Below, one piece after another: positions 44,953 through 53,806 of a stretch of DNA of 64,000 nucleotides (position 1 is the first letter of the stretch; every line of letters starts with the position of its first letter). The notes below the pieces were generated by a model. The model ran no database searches and was not told the origin of the DNA. It was given only the letters and a program-made list of their open reading frames with translations. The position numbers and the translations under genes were made by a program. Source of the stretch: Natrinema versiforme (GTDB lineage: Archaea; Halobacteriota; Halobacteria; Halobacteriales; Natrialbaceae); the NCBI RefSeq assembly GCF_005576615.1, contig NZ_CP040331.1:310001-374000 (forward strand). The letters are read 5' to 3'.

Positions 44953-45179
44953 GCAGTCTGCTACCTGTCTCTATCACTACAGCCGAATTCTATATTCCCG
45001 GGTTCTCGTATCCAATTATGAGTCCTCAGTTTCAGTTCCCAGTTGTACGCTTGACTAGAGCAGGTTGGTTTTACTGTTAGAGCCGACACCAGTCTGGTAC
45101 TATTGAAGTTGAACGACCGATGTAGGATATCTGGCACCAGCTATCCTCTGGAGTGTGTAGTCACATTCGAATTGTGTAC

Positions 45180-45449
45180 TCACACGTCAGTCTCTGGCGT
45201 CGTCACACGGAGGTCTCCGTCAACCGCATAGAAGTACCCTCGCTCAAGCAGCCGGGTGAGTGCGTAGTCTGCGTCCTCGGACTCGAGAGATATATCAGTA
45301 TCATTGAGAAGAACCGTAAGCGCGTGCTCTCGAGAGACTGACTGGATATCTTCCCCATCGACTGGATCGAAACAAGACGTACAGAGGACATCGTACGCGT
45401 CCACGATCCACTCCGGCAGCGGCGGCCGCGGATCAGTAAGATCATTCAT
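45180..45449 (-). CDS. Hypothetical winged-helix-like protein, 89 aa
   Basis: Acidic. VSREHALTVLLNDTDISLES and ALTRLLERGYFYAVDGDLRV look like helix-turn-helix and wing; CTSC near residue 25 is a single pair. TATTTTTAAG (45486-45495, minus strand) is a candidate promoter. No firm family. Confidence 0.5.
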   Translation of the reverse strand: MNDLTDPRPPLPEWIVDAYDVLCTSCFDPVDGEDIQSVSREHALTVLLNDTDISLESEDADYALTRLLERGYFYAVDGDLRVTTPETDV

Positions 45450-45603
45450 CTCGCGTTCGGTACCAGAATCGTCGATATTGAACGGCTTAAAAATACCCCC
45501 ACAGCAACTGGGAGCCTACCGCTGTAAGACGCCTCGTGAATTTAAGACAGAGTCGATAAGACCGTACATGGGAGTGCCACAGAACAATTCGCATGGGGTT
45601 CCT

Positions 45604-45623
45604 TTCAGTCTATTTAGACTGAA
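45604..45623. repeat. 20-bp perfect palindrome
   Basis: TTCAGTCTATTTAGACTGAA, arms of nine bases and a two-base centre, in the gap before the convergent 63-aa gene. Could be an operator or a short terminator stem. Confidence 0.6.
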
Positions 45624-45667
45624 CTGTCTGTTCACTACAGGTGCGAACGTACCGAAGCGTGCAAACA

Positions 45668-45859
45668 TTATCTCCGGTCTTCCTCTTCTCCCTGATGTTC
45701 GCGGATCTGCCTCTCTAACTCGTGACGCCGATAATATTGCTCACCCATGGAAAATCCGAGTATCAACCCTAACGCAGCCCCAAATACGTGAAAAAGGAAG
45801 AACCCAATAATCATAAACATAACTCCGGGGACGAGAATTGAGACACTTTTTGACGCCAT
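45668..45859 (-). CDS. Small membrane protein, 63 aa
   Basis: One or two hydrophobic segments (SILVPGVMFMIIGFFLFHVF and AALGLILGFSMG) then a charged tail (YYRRHELERQIREHQGEEED). AATAAGG around 45888-45894 could serve as promoter. Unknown function. Confidence 0.5.
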   Translation of the reverse strand: MASKSVSILVPGVMFMIIGFFLFHVFGAALGLILGFSMGEQYYRRHELERQIREHQGEEEDRR

Positions 45860-46077
45860 ATTTTTATCACTACTACTTACGTCCTTATTCGTTTCTAACA
45901 GTAAGTGCGTTAGCTGTACTTACCGCTCGTCGGGTAGTCACAGAATAGATCTGCGAGCCGTTCTCTGACTCCCTCTTGGACATTCGAATCAGACTGACTC
46001 CTCCACTACGTGCCGGTCTACAAGTATTTTTCGCGCCTGACAGGTGAGGCGCGACGACGTGTGCCTCGAGAGTACCA

Positions 46078-46638
46078 ATGAGTACAGATCAACCGATCCA
46101 TCGCGAGCAGCAGCAACCCAACCATGACCGCAGTAACACAGGTGACCGAGAGCAAAGGTATTCCGGAGACGTTGCTCGACTAAACGGGCATGAACTCATC
46201 GCAATCGATGAGTGGCTCCCAGGAAGGGAACCGACACAATACGATCTCGACCTCACCGATAGCTACGAGTATCGCACACGCTACTGGCGCTGTCGGAACT
46301 GTGGGCAAGAACGCAATCGTCGCGACGAGTTCAGAGACCAGTGTGAAACACCAGCACCACCGACCCCACTCGAGGCGGAAGGGTACTCGATCAACGACCC
46401 ACGAACTCGCCGTGCATTGAGCGAGGACATGGACGTCCACTTTGCCACGGCGGGCGCTCTCTACGAGGTTGTGAGTGAGAGTGGACATACCTACGAGGTC
46501 GACATCGAGAAAGAGACGTGTAGCTGTCCAGATTTCGAGCAGCGCCAGCCAGATGACGGCTGCAAGCATCTTCGGCGTGTCGATCTCGAGATTCGAACTG
46601 GACTCGTTCCTGCTCTAGATGGAACATTCATTCGATAA
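46078..46638 (+). CDS. SWIM zinc-finger protein
   Basis: 186 aa. First a four-Cys cluster (CRNCGQERNRRDEFRDQC), then the SWIM motif CSCPDFEQRQPDDGCKH, which binds DNA or protein in transposases and plasmid proteins. Its first half is related to the relic at 39669. A disordered, Gln/Asn-rich start precedes. No partner gene is adjacent. Confidence 0.75.
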   Translation: MSTDQPIHREQQQPNHDRSNTGDREQRYSGDVARLNGHELIAIDEWLPGREPTQYDLDLTDSYEYRTRYWRCRNCGQERNRRDEFRDQCETPAPPTPLEAEGYSINDPRTRRALSEDMDVHFATAGALYEVVSESGHTYEVDIEKETCSCPDFEQRQPDDGCKHLRRVDLEIRTGLVPALDGTFIR

Positions 46639-46793
46639 GAGAGAGGACTCGCTTATTCGAGGTTATTTATCTCCCTTAGAGTGGTGCAGGGGACGCGAAC
46701 AAAGTCCACTGTACGATGTATGGAATCCAGATTCACAGCAATAGCGTCCGGCAGAGCTGAGACGATTCAATTCATGAAACGAGGTATCGCCAG

Positions 46794-46940
46794 ATGACCG
46801 ACCGCGACGAGTGCCGAGTACCGACCTGTACGAGACTCGCCCGTGAACAGGCAGGGTACGGCCGGTTCTGTTCAAAGCGGTGTGAACCCGCTATGAGCAC
46901 CTCCAAACGGACGCTTGAGACGCCGCTCAGGAGGATGTAA
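46794..46940 (+). CDS. Small Cys-rich protein, 48 aa
   Basis: Cys spacing CRVPTC then CSKRC may bind zinc; Lys/Arg-rich end. The same frame continues past its TAA with protein-like sequence to 47060, so it might be a truncated larger gene. Confidence 0.45.
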   Translation: MTDRDECRVPTCTRLAREQAGYGRFCSKRCEPAMSTSKRTLETPLRRM

Positions 46941-47106
46941 TCAGAGGATAGGCCAGAACAGAGTGTCAGCGATGACAAGCGGGTTCCTCTCGACGATATT
47001 CACGAGTCGGTCCTGTCAGCGTATCCCATCCCTCTCTTCTACAAATGCCCCAGTCAAGCACCGATAGTCCTGAGGTTTATCAAAGAAGCCGAACCCAACA
47101 TCGGCG

Positions 47107-47298
47107 ATGTCTCTCACCGATCGACAGGAGGATCTCCTTGTCGCAGTTGCACTGACCGAGTTCAGTGTTCACTATGAGAACGCTGATCCCGAACTCGCTG
47201 AACAGGCGTGGCAGCTTGCAGCGAACCGTCTCGTCGAGTACGACATCGGGCCTGCCGAGGCCGTCGATGCACTCGAGATAGGGGAGACGGGATTTTGA
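47107..47298 (+). CDS. Repeated ~60-aa protein, copy B
   Basis: 63 aa: MSLTDRQEDLLVAVALTEFS ... VDALEIGETGF, intact. TTTATC at 47075-47080 is 27-32 bases before the ATG; GAACCCAACATCGGCGATG before the start is a degenerate form of the palindrome of copy C. Alone between two unrelated genes. Confidence 0.78.
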   Translation: MSLTDRQEDLLVAVALTEFSVHYENADPELAEQAWQLAANRLVEYDIGPAEAVDALEIGETGF

Positions 47299-47443
47299 TG
47301 CTCTCCTCGAGAAAACTGTAAAAGCGCCCGACGAGTGGAGGTATCAACTGTCGCCGGCGAGATTTGAATAATGCCAAGGAGGATGGTGGGTAGATCGGCC
47401 ATGTCACGCGGTGGAAGTGCAATAGAGAATATATGATACCGTA

Positions 47444-49090
47444 TTATTCGTCGCTCAGTTCTGTTTTGATAGTTACCTCGACTATGTCACCACTGTCGAC
47501 ATCAGCGGTCTCTAGAAGTTGCAAGACCTGCTTGTCCGCACCATCGCTCAGTACACGGGCTGAAACCGTTTCCTCGGATCGGTCGAGTGTCGTTTCAATC
47601 GCCTCGAGACGGGCGAGGACGTCTTCCTCGAACGATTGATCGCTCTGTCGGTCGTCCTCGTCACTTTCAGCTGGTTTCGAAGCGTCATTCTCAGGATCGG
47701 GATCGGAATATGGGTCCTCGATAGCTCCTGAAAACGTCTCCTCAAGGGCATCGAGATCGACACCTTCTGCCTCGAGATCGATCGACCCATGTCGACAGCG
47801 AGGGAGTGAGGCGTCGATCTCGAGTGACTGTTCTTGGAGAGCTTCCCACTGTCGGCTTTGAATTCGGCTTGCAGTCGAGTCGGTGATCCAGTCGGGGACC
47901 TGCCACTCGCCGTTCTCGTAGAGACAGTGGATCCCTGTATCGTTCGTTCCCCACGTAAAACAGCGATCGAAGCGCTGCTGAAATTTCTTGAGTGTACGTC
48001 CGCTCGCGTGCTTGATGACGACCTCTTTCGGAGCGATATCGTGGACAATGTCGGTGATCGTCTCGCTACTGGGATGGTTCGACAGTGAAAACGCCTGTGT
48101 GGTACAGCGGGTGTCTGCTGGGTCGACCTCGTCTCCCGTCGTCAATTGAACGAACGCAGCAGCAGGATCGCCGCCGATCGCCTGCAGGAGTCGCTGTGTA
48201 CTGCCGGTCGTCGGCATCTCGGGGCCGGCAATCGTGATCCCGCCATCTGCCAGTACCTCGTTCGTCCGGTCGAAGACCGCTGTCGGTTCGACCCCAGGGA
48301 CATCGTACTCGAGTCTGTCGTAGAGTTTCGCAGCCTGACCGACGAGCGTGATCGGAACCCCGCGTTCGAGTATTTCTGTACAGTGACCCAGCAGTGTTGC
48401 GTAGTGAACGCCCGTCAACGAACTCGCTGCGACGACCACTCGTGAGCCAGCATACGCGTGCTCGAGGGTCGACTGAAGTGACTCATTCAGTGATGTCGTG
48501 TAGGAATCGTTGCTCGCAACGTTTAGCAGGAGACAGTCGATATCGAACGGGTACGATGTTTCCAGCCCCGGAAATCCCGCACACGGTCGCGTCGTGAAGT
48601 CCCCCGAGATGAGAATGTGTTGCTCGCCGTTGAGGGGGTCGTCAGTCGCCGTCTCATCGTGAAACCTGACCAAGAACCCTGCCCCACCAGGCGTGTGGCC
48701 AGCGGCGATCGGCCGGACCTCGAGTCCGTTGAGGATCGACGTCCAGTTGTCGATCGGTTCGAGGGCGTCGAGAGCGGCGGAGACATCACCAAGGTCGTTG
48801 TCCTGTGTGGCTTCCGGAAGGGACTGCTCGAGGATAGCGGCGGTTGTGTCTGCGGTATAGATCGGAGCATTGTGTCGGACGTTCGTTGCGAGCGTGTGAT
48901 AGTGATCGATATGCGGGTGTGTGAGTAGGATCGCGTTCAGATACTCATCGTCTGCAAGTAGTGTGTCGAGATTGACGCCATCTCCTGCGTCGACGAGAAT
49001 ACAAGCACGCGTGCCATCCGCAGCTGTAAACCGTAGCAGCGTCGATTCGTTGCCGCTGTTGATATTTGCATGTTGATAGGAGACACGCAT
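47444..49090 (-). CDS. Metallo-beta-lactamase-fold protein with coiled C-terminus
   Basis: 548 aa. Residues ~20-230 form the MBL core: HPHIDHYH zinc motif, later ISGDFTTR Asp and the loop HTPGG with ligand His. A beta-CASP-like inserted section follows (VVVAASSL, then IKHASG), and the C-terminal ~100 residues are acidic, with a coiled segment. Could be a nuclease or a hydrolase; beta-CASP motifs are not clear. CTTTATAC at 49120-49127 (minus) suggests the start at 49090 (ATG 49105 is an alternative). Confidence 0.7.
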   Translation of the reverse strand: MRVSYQHANINSGNESTLLRFTAADGTRACILVDAGDGVNLDTLLADDEYLNAILLTHPHIDHYHTLATNVRHNAPIYTADTTAAILEQSLPEATQDNDLGDVSAALDALEPIDNWTSILNGLEVRPIAAGHTPGGAGFLVRFHDETATDDPLNGEQHILISGDFTTRPCAGFPGLETSYPFDIDCLLLNVASNDSYTTSLNESLQSTLEHAYAGSRVVVAASSLTGVHYATLLGHCTEILERGVPITLVGQAAKLYDRLEYDVPGVEPTAVFDRTNEVLADGGITIAGPEMPTTGSTQRLLQAIGGDPAAAFVQLTTGDEVDPADTRCTTQAFSLSNHPSSETITDIVHDIAPKEVVIKHASGRTLKKFQQRFDRCFTWGTNDTGIHCLYENGEWQVPDWITDSTASRIQSRQWEALQEQSLEIDASLPRCRHGSIDLEAEGVDLDALEETFSGAIEDPYSDPDPENDASKPAESDEDDRQSDQSFEEDVLARLEAIETTLDRSEETVSARVLSDGADKQVLQLLETADVDSGDIVEVTIKTELSDE

Positions 49091-49224
49091 GCGTTTTATA
49101 TACATTAATCACAGTCCTGTATAAAGGCAGAGGATCTTCTTCCGAAAGTGTCACCCGGATCACGCAGTCACCGTCAGTAGCATTGAACCGACTGGTGAGA
49201 GGAGGACGGTTGAATCAGGCATTT

Positions 49225-49689
49225 TCACAGCGAAATTGACACACGAACTCCAGTGGACTTCGTCGCATCCTTAACCAACACAATGGTCGTACGCGCAAGA
49301 TTGTTGGTTAACACTCGAGGGAGCTGATGAATCTCGACTGTCCACTCTCCTATCTCCACCAACGAGTAACAGCTGTTTCCGCTCGTTTCCAAAGCGGTAC
49401 AGATTGTTGTGTTCGTCCCGAAGTTGGTCCGGATCGAAACCGGTCCCCGTTTCGCCTCAATCATGACCGTCGTATCTGCATCCGCGATCAACACGTCTGG
49501 AATCCGTTCGGCTCGCGGATCGATGCGCGTATGAAACTCGACATAAAACTCATTCGATAGTTCACCTTCGGACAGTTCTAACACCTCGGTGAGCACCGTT
49601 GACCCGAGCAATTCCAGAAACCCAAAGACAATCCGCGTCAGGTTGTCTTCACTCTCAATGTCAAGGTACCTTGCGAGTGCATCCGTCAT
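49225..49689 (-). pseudogene. PD-(D/E)xK nuclease-like gene, frameshifted and cut
   Basis: Residues 1-80 keep a proper frame with RIPDVLIADADTTVMIEAKR, the PD ... ExK active site. After this the annotated frame gives unlikely sequence, while another frame gives GTGFDPDQLRDEHNNLYRFG then NERKQLLLVGG, clearly the continuation; so a frameshift occurred near 49450. Then the sequence hits the inverted repeat 49271-49311 and ends. It is a broken plasmid or defence nuclease. Confidence 0.6.
49271..49311. repeat. 41-bp inverted-repeat element, copy 1
   Basis: TTAACCAACA (49271-49280) and TGTTGGTTAA (49302-49311) with 21 bases between. Copies at 59220-59260 and 60291-60332 have the same ten-base arms and 21/22-base spacers of different sequence. 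It falls in the decayed end of the nuclease gene. Confidence 0.8.
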
Positions 49690-49849
49690 GTCCCGAGATA
49701 CGACGAGTGGTTACTTTATCTTGTTATATAATAACATTACTAGTCGATGGGTACCTCTATGGATAGCCGGAAGAAATCAAAAAGTTCCTCTCCTGAGTGT
49801 TGCCTTCCAATCGAGAGTTTGCTACACTCTGGATTCCACTGTAGATTCA

Positions 49850-49927
49850 GGTCCGGATGCGGACGAATCTGAGGTACCGTCTATGTGGGACCGGACGAAA
49901 CAGTTGTTCGGGAGCGACTCAGAGTGA
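49850..49927 (+). pseudogene. Relic of PrimPol gene tail
   Basis: Encodes SEVPSMWDRTKQLFGSDSE, clearly related to the end of the PrimPol protein at 33913 (SIWGRAKQFVGDGD). It is followed, as there, by a CCCCGGAGGGG element. The rest of the gene is absent. Confidence 0.6.
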
Positions 49928-49947
49928 TGTCAAACCCGCTGCGTAGT

Positions 49948-49975
49948 GTTTTTCACCCCCGGAGGGGCTGAGGGG
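49948..49975 (+). repeat. GC-rich CCCCGGAGGGG element, copy 3
   Basis: GTTTTTCACCCCCGGAGGGG followed by CTGAGGGG, the best match to copy 2. Behind it a 40-codon frame starts at 49999 but is not supported as a gene. The DNA 49690-49849 is AT-rich near 49720 and unassigned. Confidence 0.55.
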
Positions 49976-50128
49976 TTTCCACATTACCCCGGAACCGTAT
50001 GTCTTCTGTACAACTGCACCAGCAACACTGGCGTATCGATCAAGTACCAGCCGAACCGGACGTATCAACGTCATTGGAGAAGACCGCCTTCCCAGAAGTT
50101 ATTTATGAACCGGTGAAGTAATCTATCT

Positions 50129-50806
50129 ATGGGCAGTAAAAGTATCCAAAGAGGCGCCTCACTTGAGCTGGCAGTCCCTGTCCCTTCTACGGACCTCTTC
50201 AGTCACGCCTGTACTGGGGAGATTCTTACATTGCTTGTCGACAATCCCTATACAGCGTTCGGGATTCGGGATTTGAGTCGGGCAACGGATAATCCACATC
50301 GAAGCATTTCAGCAGCCGTTGACGACCTCAAAGCGGTTGGCTTCGTCGAGATCGAGCATAGTGGGCGGAAGAAGCTCGTTCAGATTAATCGTGCCCGACT
50401 CAGCAAGCCTGACGATCCGATTATCCAGATCCCACAAACGGAGTTTCATGCCCCGATTCGAGAACTCGTCTCGAGACTGACTAACAACGTTGACGATATC
50501 CACGGAATCGTCGTCTTCGGCAGTGTTGCTCAAGGGAATGCTGATCGCCGAAGTGATATCGATTGTTTCGTCCTCGTCGACGGTACGCAGGCGACAGCCC
50601 AGCAAACCGCCGACGAACTCACGTCGGAGTTGAACGAGGAAGTCTTCGATGGTGACCGCTACAAATTCCACGTCCTCGTCGAATCCGTTGAGAGTGCGCG
50701 ACGATATGGGGATCGGCTGCGCGAAATCTTCGCCACCGGACTGACGCTTGAAGGATCCGACTCTCTCACCCAACTCAAAGAGGAGGTACTGACGAATGGA
50801 CGATAG
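50129..50806 (+). CDS. MNT nucleotidyltransferase antitoxin with wHTH
   Basis: 225 aa. Winged helix (about 40-95: AFGIRDLSRATDNPHRSISA) then nucleotidyltransferase: GSVAQGNADRRSDIDCFV, the GS...DxD motif. MNT antitoxins AMPylate or otherwise block HEPN toxins. TTATTTATG at 50098-50106 supports the ATG at 50129. The HEPN gene overlaps its end by 11 bases. Confidence 0.85.
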   Translation: MGSKSIQRGASLELAVPVPSTDLFSHACTGEILTLLVDNPYTAFGIRDLSRATDNPHRSISAAVDDLKAVGFVEIEHSGRKKLVQINRARLSKPDDPIIQIPQTEFHAPIRELVSRLTNNVDDIHGIVVFGSVAQGNADRRSDIDCFVLVDGTQATAQQTADELTSELNEEVFDGDRYKFHVLVESVESARRYGDRLREIFATGLTLEGSDSLTQLKEEVLTNGR

Positions 50807-51293
50807 CTACGTCGACGAAGCGCTCTCCGACGCTGAGGTGTCCTTTCAGCGGACCCGTGGACAAACTGGTGAGTCCGATCTGGATGTCTCTAACACCGCT
50901 CTCGTTCAGCTACGGAAGGCCTGTCGGCTCCTCGAAGCAGCACGAACGCTCCGCGAGCAGAACGGATACTATACGGTAGTGATCGAGGCATCGTTTGTGG
51001 CCGCCGAGCGCAGTATTCAGTTCTATCTGCTGCATCGTGGACACGCATCTGGGGAGGACTTACGCTACGAACACACAGAGGTGTACCAGCAAGGTGCGAA
51101 GGTGAATTTGTTCAGCCAAGAGTTCGCTGACCGCCTTACCCAACTCTGGAAGCAAAACCGAGCCGAGGTGTACTATCGCGAGACGGTTGCCAGTGCCGAA
51201 CAAGCCGATGCAATGCTGGCACTTGCCGAAGCAGTTCACCGGTATATTCTGAATGCCGCAACACTACGGCATGAATGCGTCTGCTCTCAGTGA
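50796..51293 (+). CDS. HEPN-domain toxin
   Basis: 165 aa, all-helical with the HEPN pattern; the RNase site appears as NRAEVYYRE, i.e. R-x4-Y-Y rather than Rx4-6H, as in other MNT-linked HEPNs. Forms a two-gene unit with the MNT protein. Function: RNA cleavage on release, used for plasmid keeping or phage defence. Confidence 0.82.
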   Translation: MDDSYVDEALSDAEVSFQRTRGQTGESDLDVSNTALVQLRKACRLLEAARTLREQNGYYTVVIEASFVAAERSIQFYLLHRGHASGEDLRYEHTEVYQQGAKVNLFSQEFADRLTQLWKQNRAEVYYRETVASAEQADAMLALAEAVHRYILNAATLRHECVCSQ

Positions 51294-51404
51294 GCGATGT
51301 GAATGAGTCTCGTCCCAAACGACCCATATATCCATTCCAGGATGACTACTCTGTGACCTTGATTCAGGTGCGCCGGAGATTTCCCGGTGGGTTTGATCGG
51401 TGAG

Positions 51405-51478
51405 TGAGGTACGTCTACAAGACGATGAACGCAGAACTCGGGCTTCCAGCCAAGCCCGTAACTCCCAGTGGTTTGTGC
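51405..51478 (+). pseudogene. TFB fragment
   Basis: RYVYKTMNAELGLPAKPVTP matches the start of the second cyclin repeat of TFB proteins (compare TAYNAMNVELELPTQPIA at 42560). Only about 24 codons; frame broken at both ends. Surrounding 51294-51934 has nothing else supported. Confidence 0.4.
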
Positions 51479-51934
51479 CATGACTTGCGGTAAGTACAAA
51501 GGAGTACTGATCACTCAAGAGAACTCAAAGAAGTACGCGACGGGAAGGAATTGCACCCTCGGCACCCCCGTGGAACGGGCGTGTGTTACGCTACACCACC
51601 GTCGCACTGTCTGCAACGGTACTATCGCACGTATCAGGAAAGGTTATTTAGCCGATACCGGCGCGTAAACCGCCACCATCTTGTTGCCGTGGGCCGCCGA
51701 GAAGTCACAAACCACTGTTCACTACAGCTGGGTACTGAACGCACTGTGAGTGATCAAGGAACGGCGGCCATCGAATCGTCTCATGGTTGGGCCGGTGAAA
51801 CGGTTGATGACCGCCACTCTATGGGAGGGACTGGATCCGATTGTAGAGGAGTACTGCATACACAGAATTTTTATACCGGTATTGAAATTCGAGCATTAGA
51901 ACAGGGAGCGAGCAGCGGTAACGACCCTTGTTGA

Positions 51935-52096
51935 GCGCGACGACAGCCTCTGCCGGCCCGACGTCGTGATCGATGAGGCGGCTCGCTGCGAATTGCCACG
52001 CTCTTCTCGAAAGTTCGGGATCGGCATCTTCGTAGTGGACTGAGAACTCAGTCAGTGCAACGGCGATCAGAGGTTCTCTTGTCGTTCAGTGAGCAT
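51935..52096 (-). pseudogene. Repeated ~60-aa gene, copy E (frameshifted)
   Basis: MLTERQENL then a premature stop; one C is missing at the codon CTC-CTG, after which the family sequence goes on in another frame (IAVALTEFSVHYEDADPELS and AWQFAASRLIDHDVGP). The end is also altered. A palindrome GCCGGCGTTGGC and a GTTTTATC box precede it as in copy C. Confidence 0.75.
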
Positions 52097-52650
52097 CGCC
52101 GGCGTTGGCCGCGGATTCCTTGATAAAACTCAGGACTCGGCGAGTAGGAATCGGAGGGCGAGGGTGATGTCAGACGGATGTTTAGCACAACCGACTTCCT
52201 CGCCAGATCAACGCAGATACTATCTCCTTATCAATCTCGTGGTCACCATTCCGTATCCGATTAGGCACTTTGAGAAGCGCTGGCCAGAGGCCGACGTTGG
52301 AACCCCCTCCCTCAAGTGGTGTGTCAATCAGGTGGGGTCTGAAATCGGGACCAAGTGATGTTCGGTGAACCGACCTCAGTGTAGCGAGAGAGATGTCTCG
52401 GAGTGAATTTGGTGAATCGACCAGGTCTCCTGTCTCTCGCTATCAGAACCTCAATACTCTAATCAATTAGTTCTATTGGCCCCATAGTAGGGGAACAGCA
52501 CTGTTCCGGCCGAAATAGTTGATAGCATCCCTGTTTATTCGTCGCTCGTCGGCAGAATTCCACATGGCCAGTGGGACGATTCTTGCACACTCGGAATCAG
52601 GACGGCGTTGATATAGGTCGGTCCGAACATATTCACTGTCGCGTTCTCCA
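52097..52650. other. Unassigned region with duplicated leader DNA
   Basis: The sequence ATGTCTCGGAGTGAATTTGG (52392-52411) and its neighbourhood matches that near 53311 (ATGTCTCGGAATGAACCGG) upstream of copy C, so the upstream DNA of copies E and C was duplicated with the gene. No gene is supported. Confidence 0.4.
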
Positions 52651-52811
52651 CTACGCGACACGAAATCAGCACCCGAACCCCACCCCAACCATGTCCTGTA
52701 TCCGCCTGGCGGCCATCCCCCCTGTGCCCATCCAGGCGGTCTTTTGAGGCCTTCTCGAGGCACTCAGACGCTGAGCGATAGCTATCCGATCTCGAGCGCG
52801 TCGACGGCCTC
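52651..52811 (-). repeat. Shared downstream segment of copy C (match to 21056)
   Basis: Reverse complement aligns with 21056-21210 through GATAGCT, GCCTCGAGAAG, GGATGGGCACA and GACATGGTTGGG to GTGTCGCGTAG. Includes the last codons of copy C. Confidence 0.75.
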
Positions 52812-52958
52812 CGCGGGTTCGACGTCGTGATCGACGAGGCAATCGGCAGCCAGCTGCCACGCCTGCTCGGCGAGCTCGGGATCAGCTTGCTCGTAGTGGA
52901 CTGAGAACTCGGTCAGTGCGACGGCCATCAGGAGGTCTTCCTGTCGATCGGTAAGCAT
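52782..52958 (-). CDS. Repeated ~60-aa protein, copy C
   Basis: 58 aa: MLTDRQEDLLMAVALTEFSV ... AEAVDALEIG, ending in the shared downstream repeat. Start ATG 52958, with TTTAAATAC (coding strand) 27 bases upstream and the 12-bp palindrome GCCAACGTTGGC between. The most complete example of the repeated unit in this window. Confidence 0.8.
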   Translation of the reverse strand: MLTDRQEDLLMAVALTEFSVHYEQADPELAEQAWQLAADCLVDHDVEPAEAVDALEIG

Positions 52959-52959
52959 C

Positions 52960-52971
52960 GCCAACGTTGGC
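52960..52971. promoter_or_regulatory. 12-bp palindrome in the leader of copy C
   Basis: GCCAACGTTGGC, one base before the start codon. Copies D and E have GCCAGCGTTGGC and GCCGGCGTTGGC at the same place. Position between promoter and start suggests an operator or a translation-blocking hairpin. Confidence 0.6.
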
Positions 52972-53460
52972 CGCGGCTTCGTATTTAAAGAACAGTATGT
53001 GAAAAGCGCCGTGTGGCCCTCTAGTGGGTACGTGACGATGGCCGTGCCTCTGACGTTGGATCGACTCGAGCTGTGGTGGGTCCGATGTCCCAGATTGGAT
53101 GGATGTCATCGACAGCCCGCTTCCACCCCCAGTAGATGATTCGGCCTGTCTGGAGAAAGCGTGGTGGCTGACAGGTAAGGGTGCGCCTCAAAGAAAATGT
53201 TAGCATTTGAGCCCCCTTCCGCGTTGAGATGTGCCTCTAGGGGAGGGTCCGAGACCGAGACAATTTGGCAATTGGCATCACATCCGAATGCAATCGATCT
53301 CGGAAGGCGAGGTATGTCTCGGAATGAACCGGTTGTGAATAAACGACCGGATCTTCTCCTCTCGCCACTATCGTCTCGAGTCCGTTCCAGAATAACTCTA
53401 CTTCCCAAATAGGCAGGTAACAAAGATGTTACCGGAAGATGAACGGAAGAGAAGTCCTAT
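52972..53460. other. Region without supported gene
   Basis: Contains the promoter of copy C near 52985 and decayed DNA homologous to that before copy E. No protein-like frame beyond short chance ORFs. Confidence 0.4.
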
Positions 53461-53661
53461 CTATTCGCCAGCCGACTCGTCGCTGCCGTCTTGCTGCTTC
53501 TTGGCTCGAGCAGCGTCGGTATCCGGCCAATCGTCCCGCTGGTACTCTCCTGGGTGTTCGGAGTTAACGTGCTCGAGGAGTTCAGCTGAGCCACCGGTCG
53601 CGAACGAACAGTCGGGTGATGGACATTCCCACATCTTGACCTCCCCAGTGTTGTTAGTCAT
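53461..53661 (-). CDS. C2H2 zinc-finger protein, 66 aa
   Basis: MTNNTGEVKMWECPSPDCSF then HVNSEHPGEYQRDDWPDT, paralogue of the gene at 19288 on the other strand. One finger CPSPDCx13HVNSEH, then a Lys/Gln/Asp tail. Likely nucleic-acid binding. Confidence 0.65.
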   Translation of the reverse strand: MTNNTGEVKMWECPSPDCSFATGGSAELLEHVNSEHPGEYQRDDWPDTDAARAKKQQDGSDESAGE

Positions 53662-53806
53662 CCTCGAGTCGTTTGTCGTGGCCCTGCATTAACTTCTGGA
53701 ATCAGTCAAAGGACCGCGATCTCGGCTATGGACTGGCGGCCGATGAGTAGCTATACTAGGTCAATTATATCCTAGATTTATATAATTGGATATTTATAGT
53801 TCTTGC

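Noticed and set aside
46941-47060. Protein-like frame after the stop of the 48-aa Cys-rich gene
   Set aside because: Could be read-through or decay, but no homology to support it.
49999-50121. 40-aa ORF after element copy 3
   Set aside because: No homology seen; ends at the MNT promoter.
51551-51934. 127-aa open frame
   Set aside because: Cys/His/Arg-rich chance sequence without motif, in decayed DNA.
52089-52358. 89-aa open frame
   Set aside because: Upstream DNA shared with copy C region; no start signal or family.
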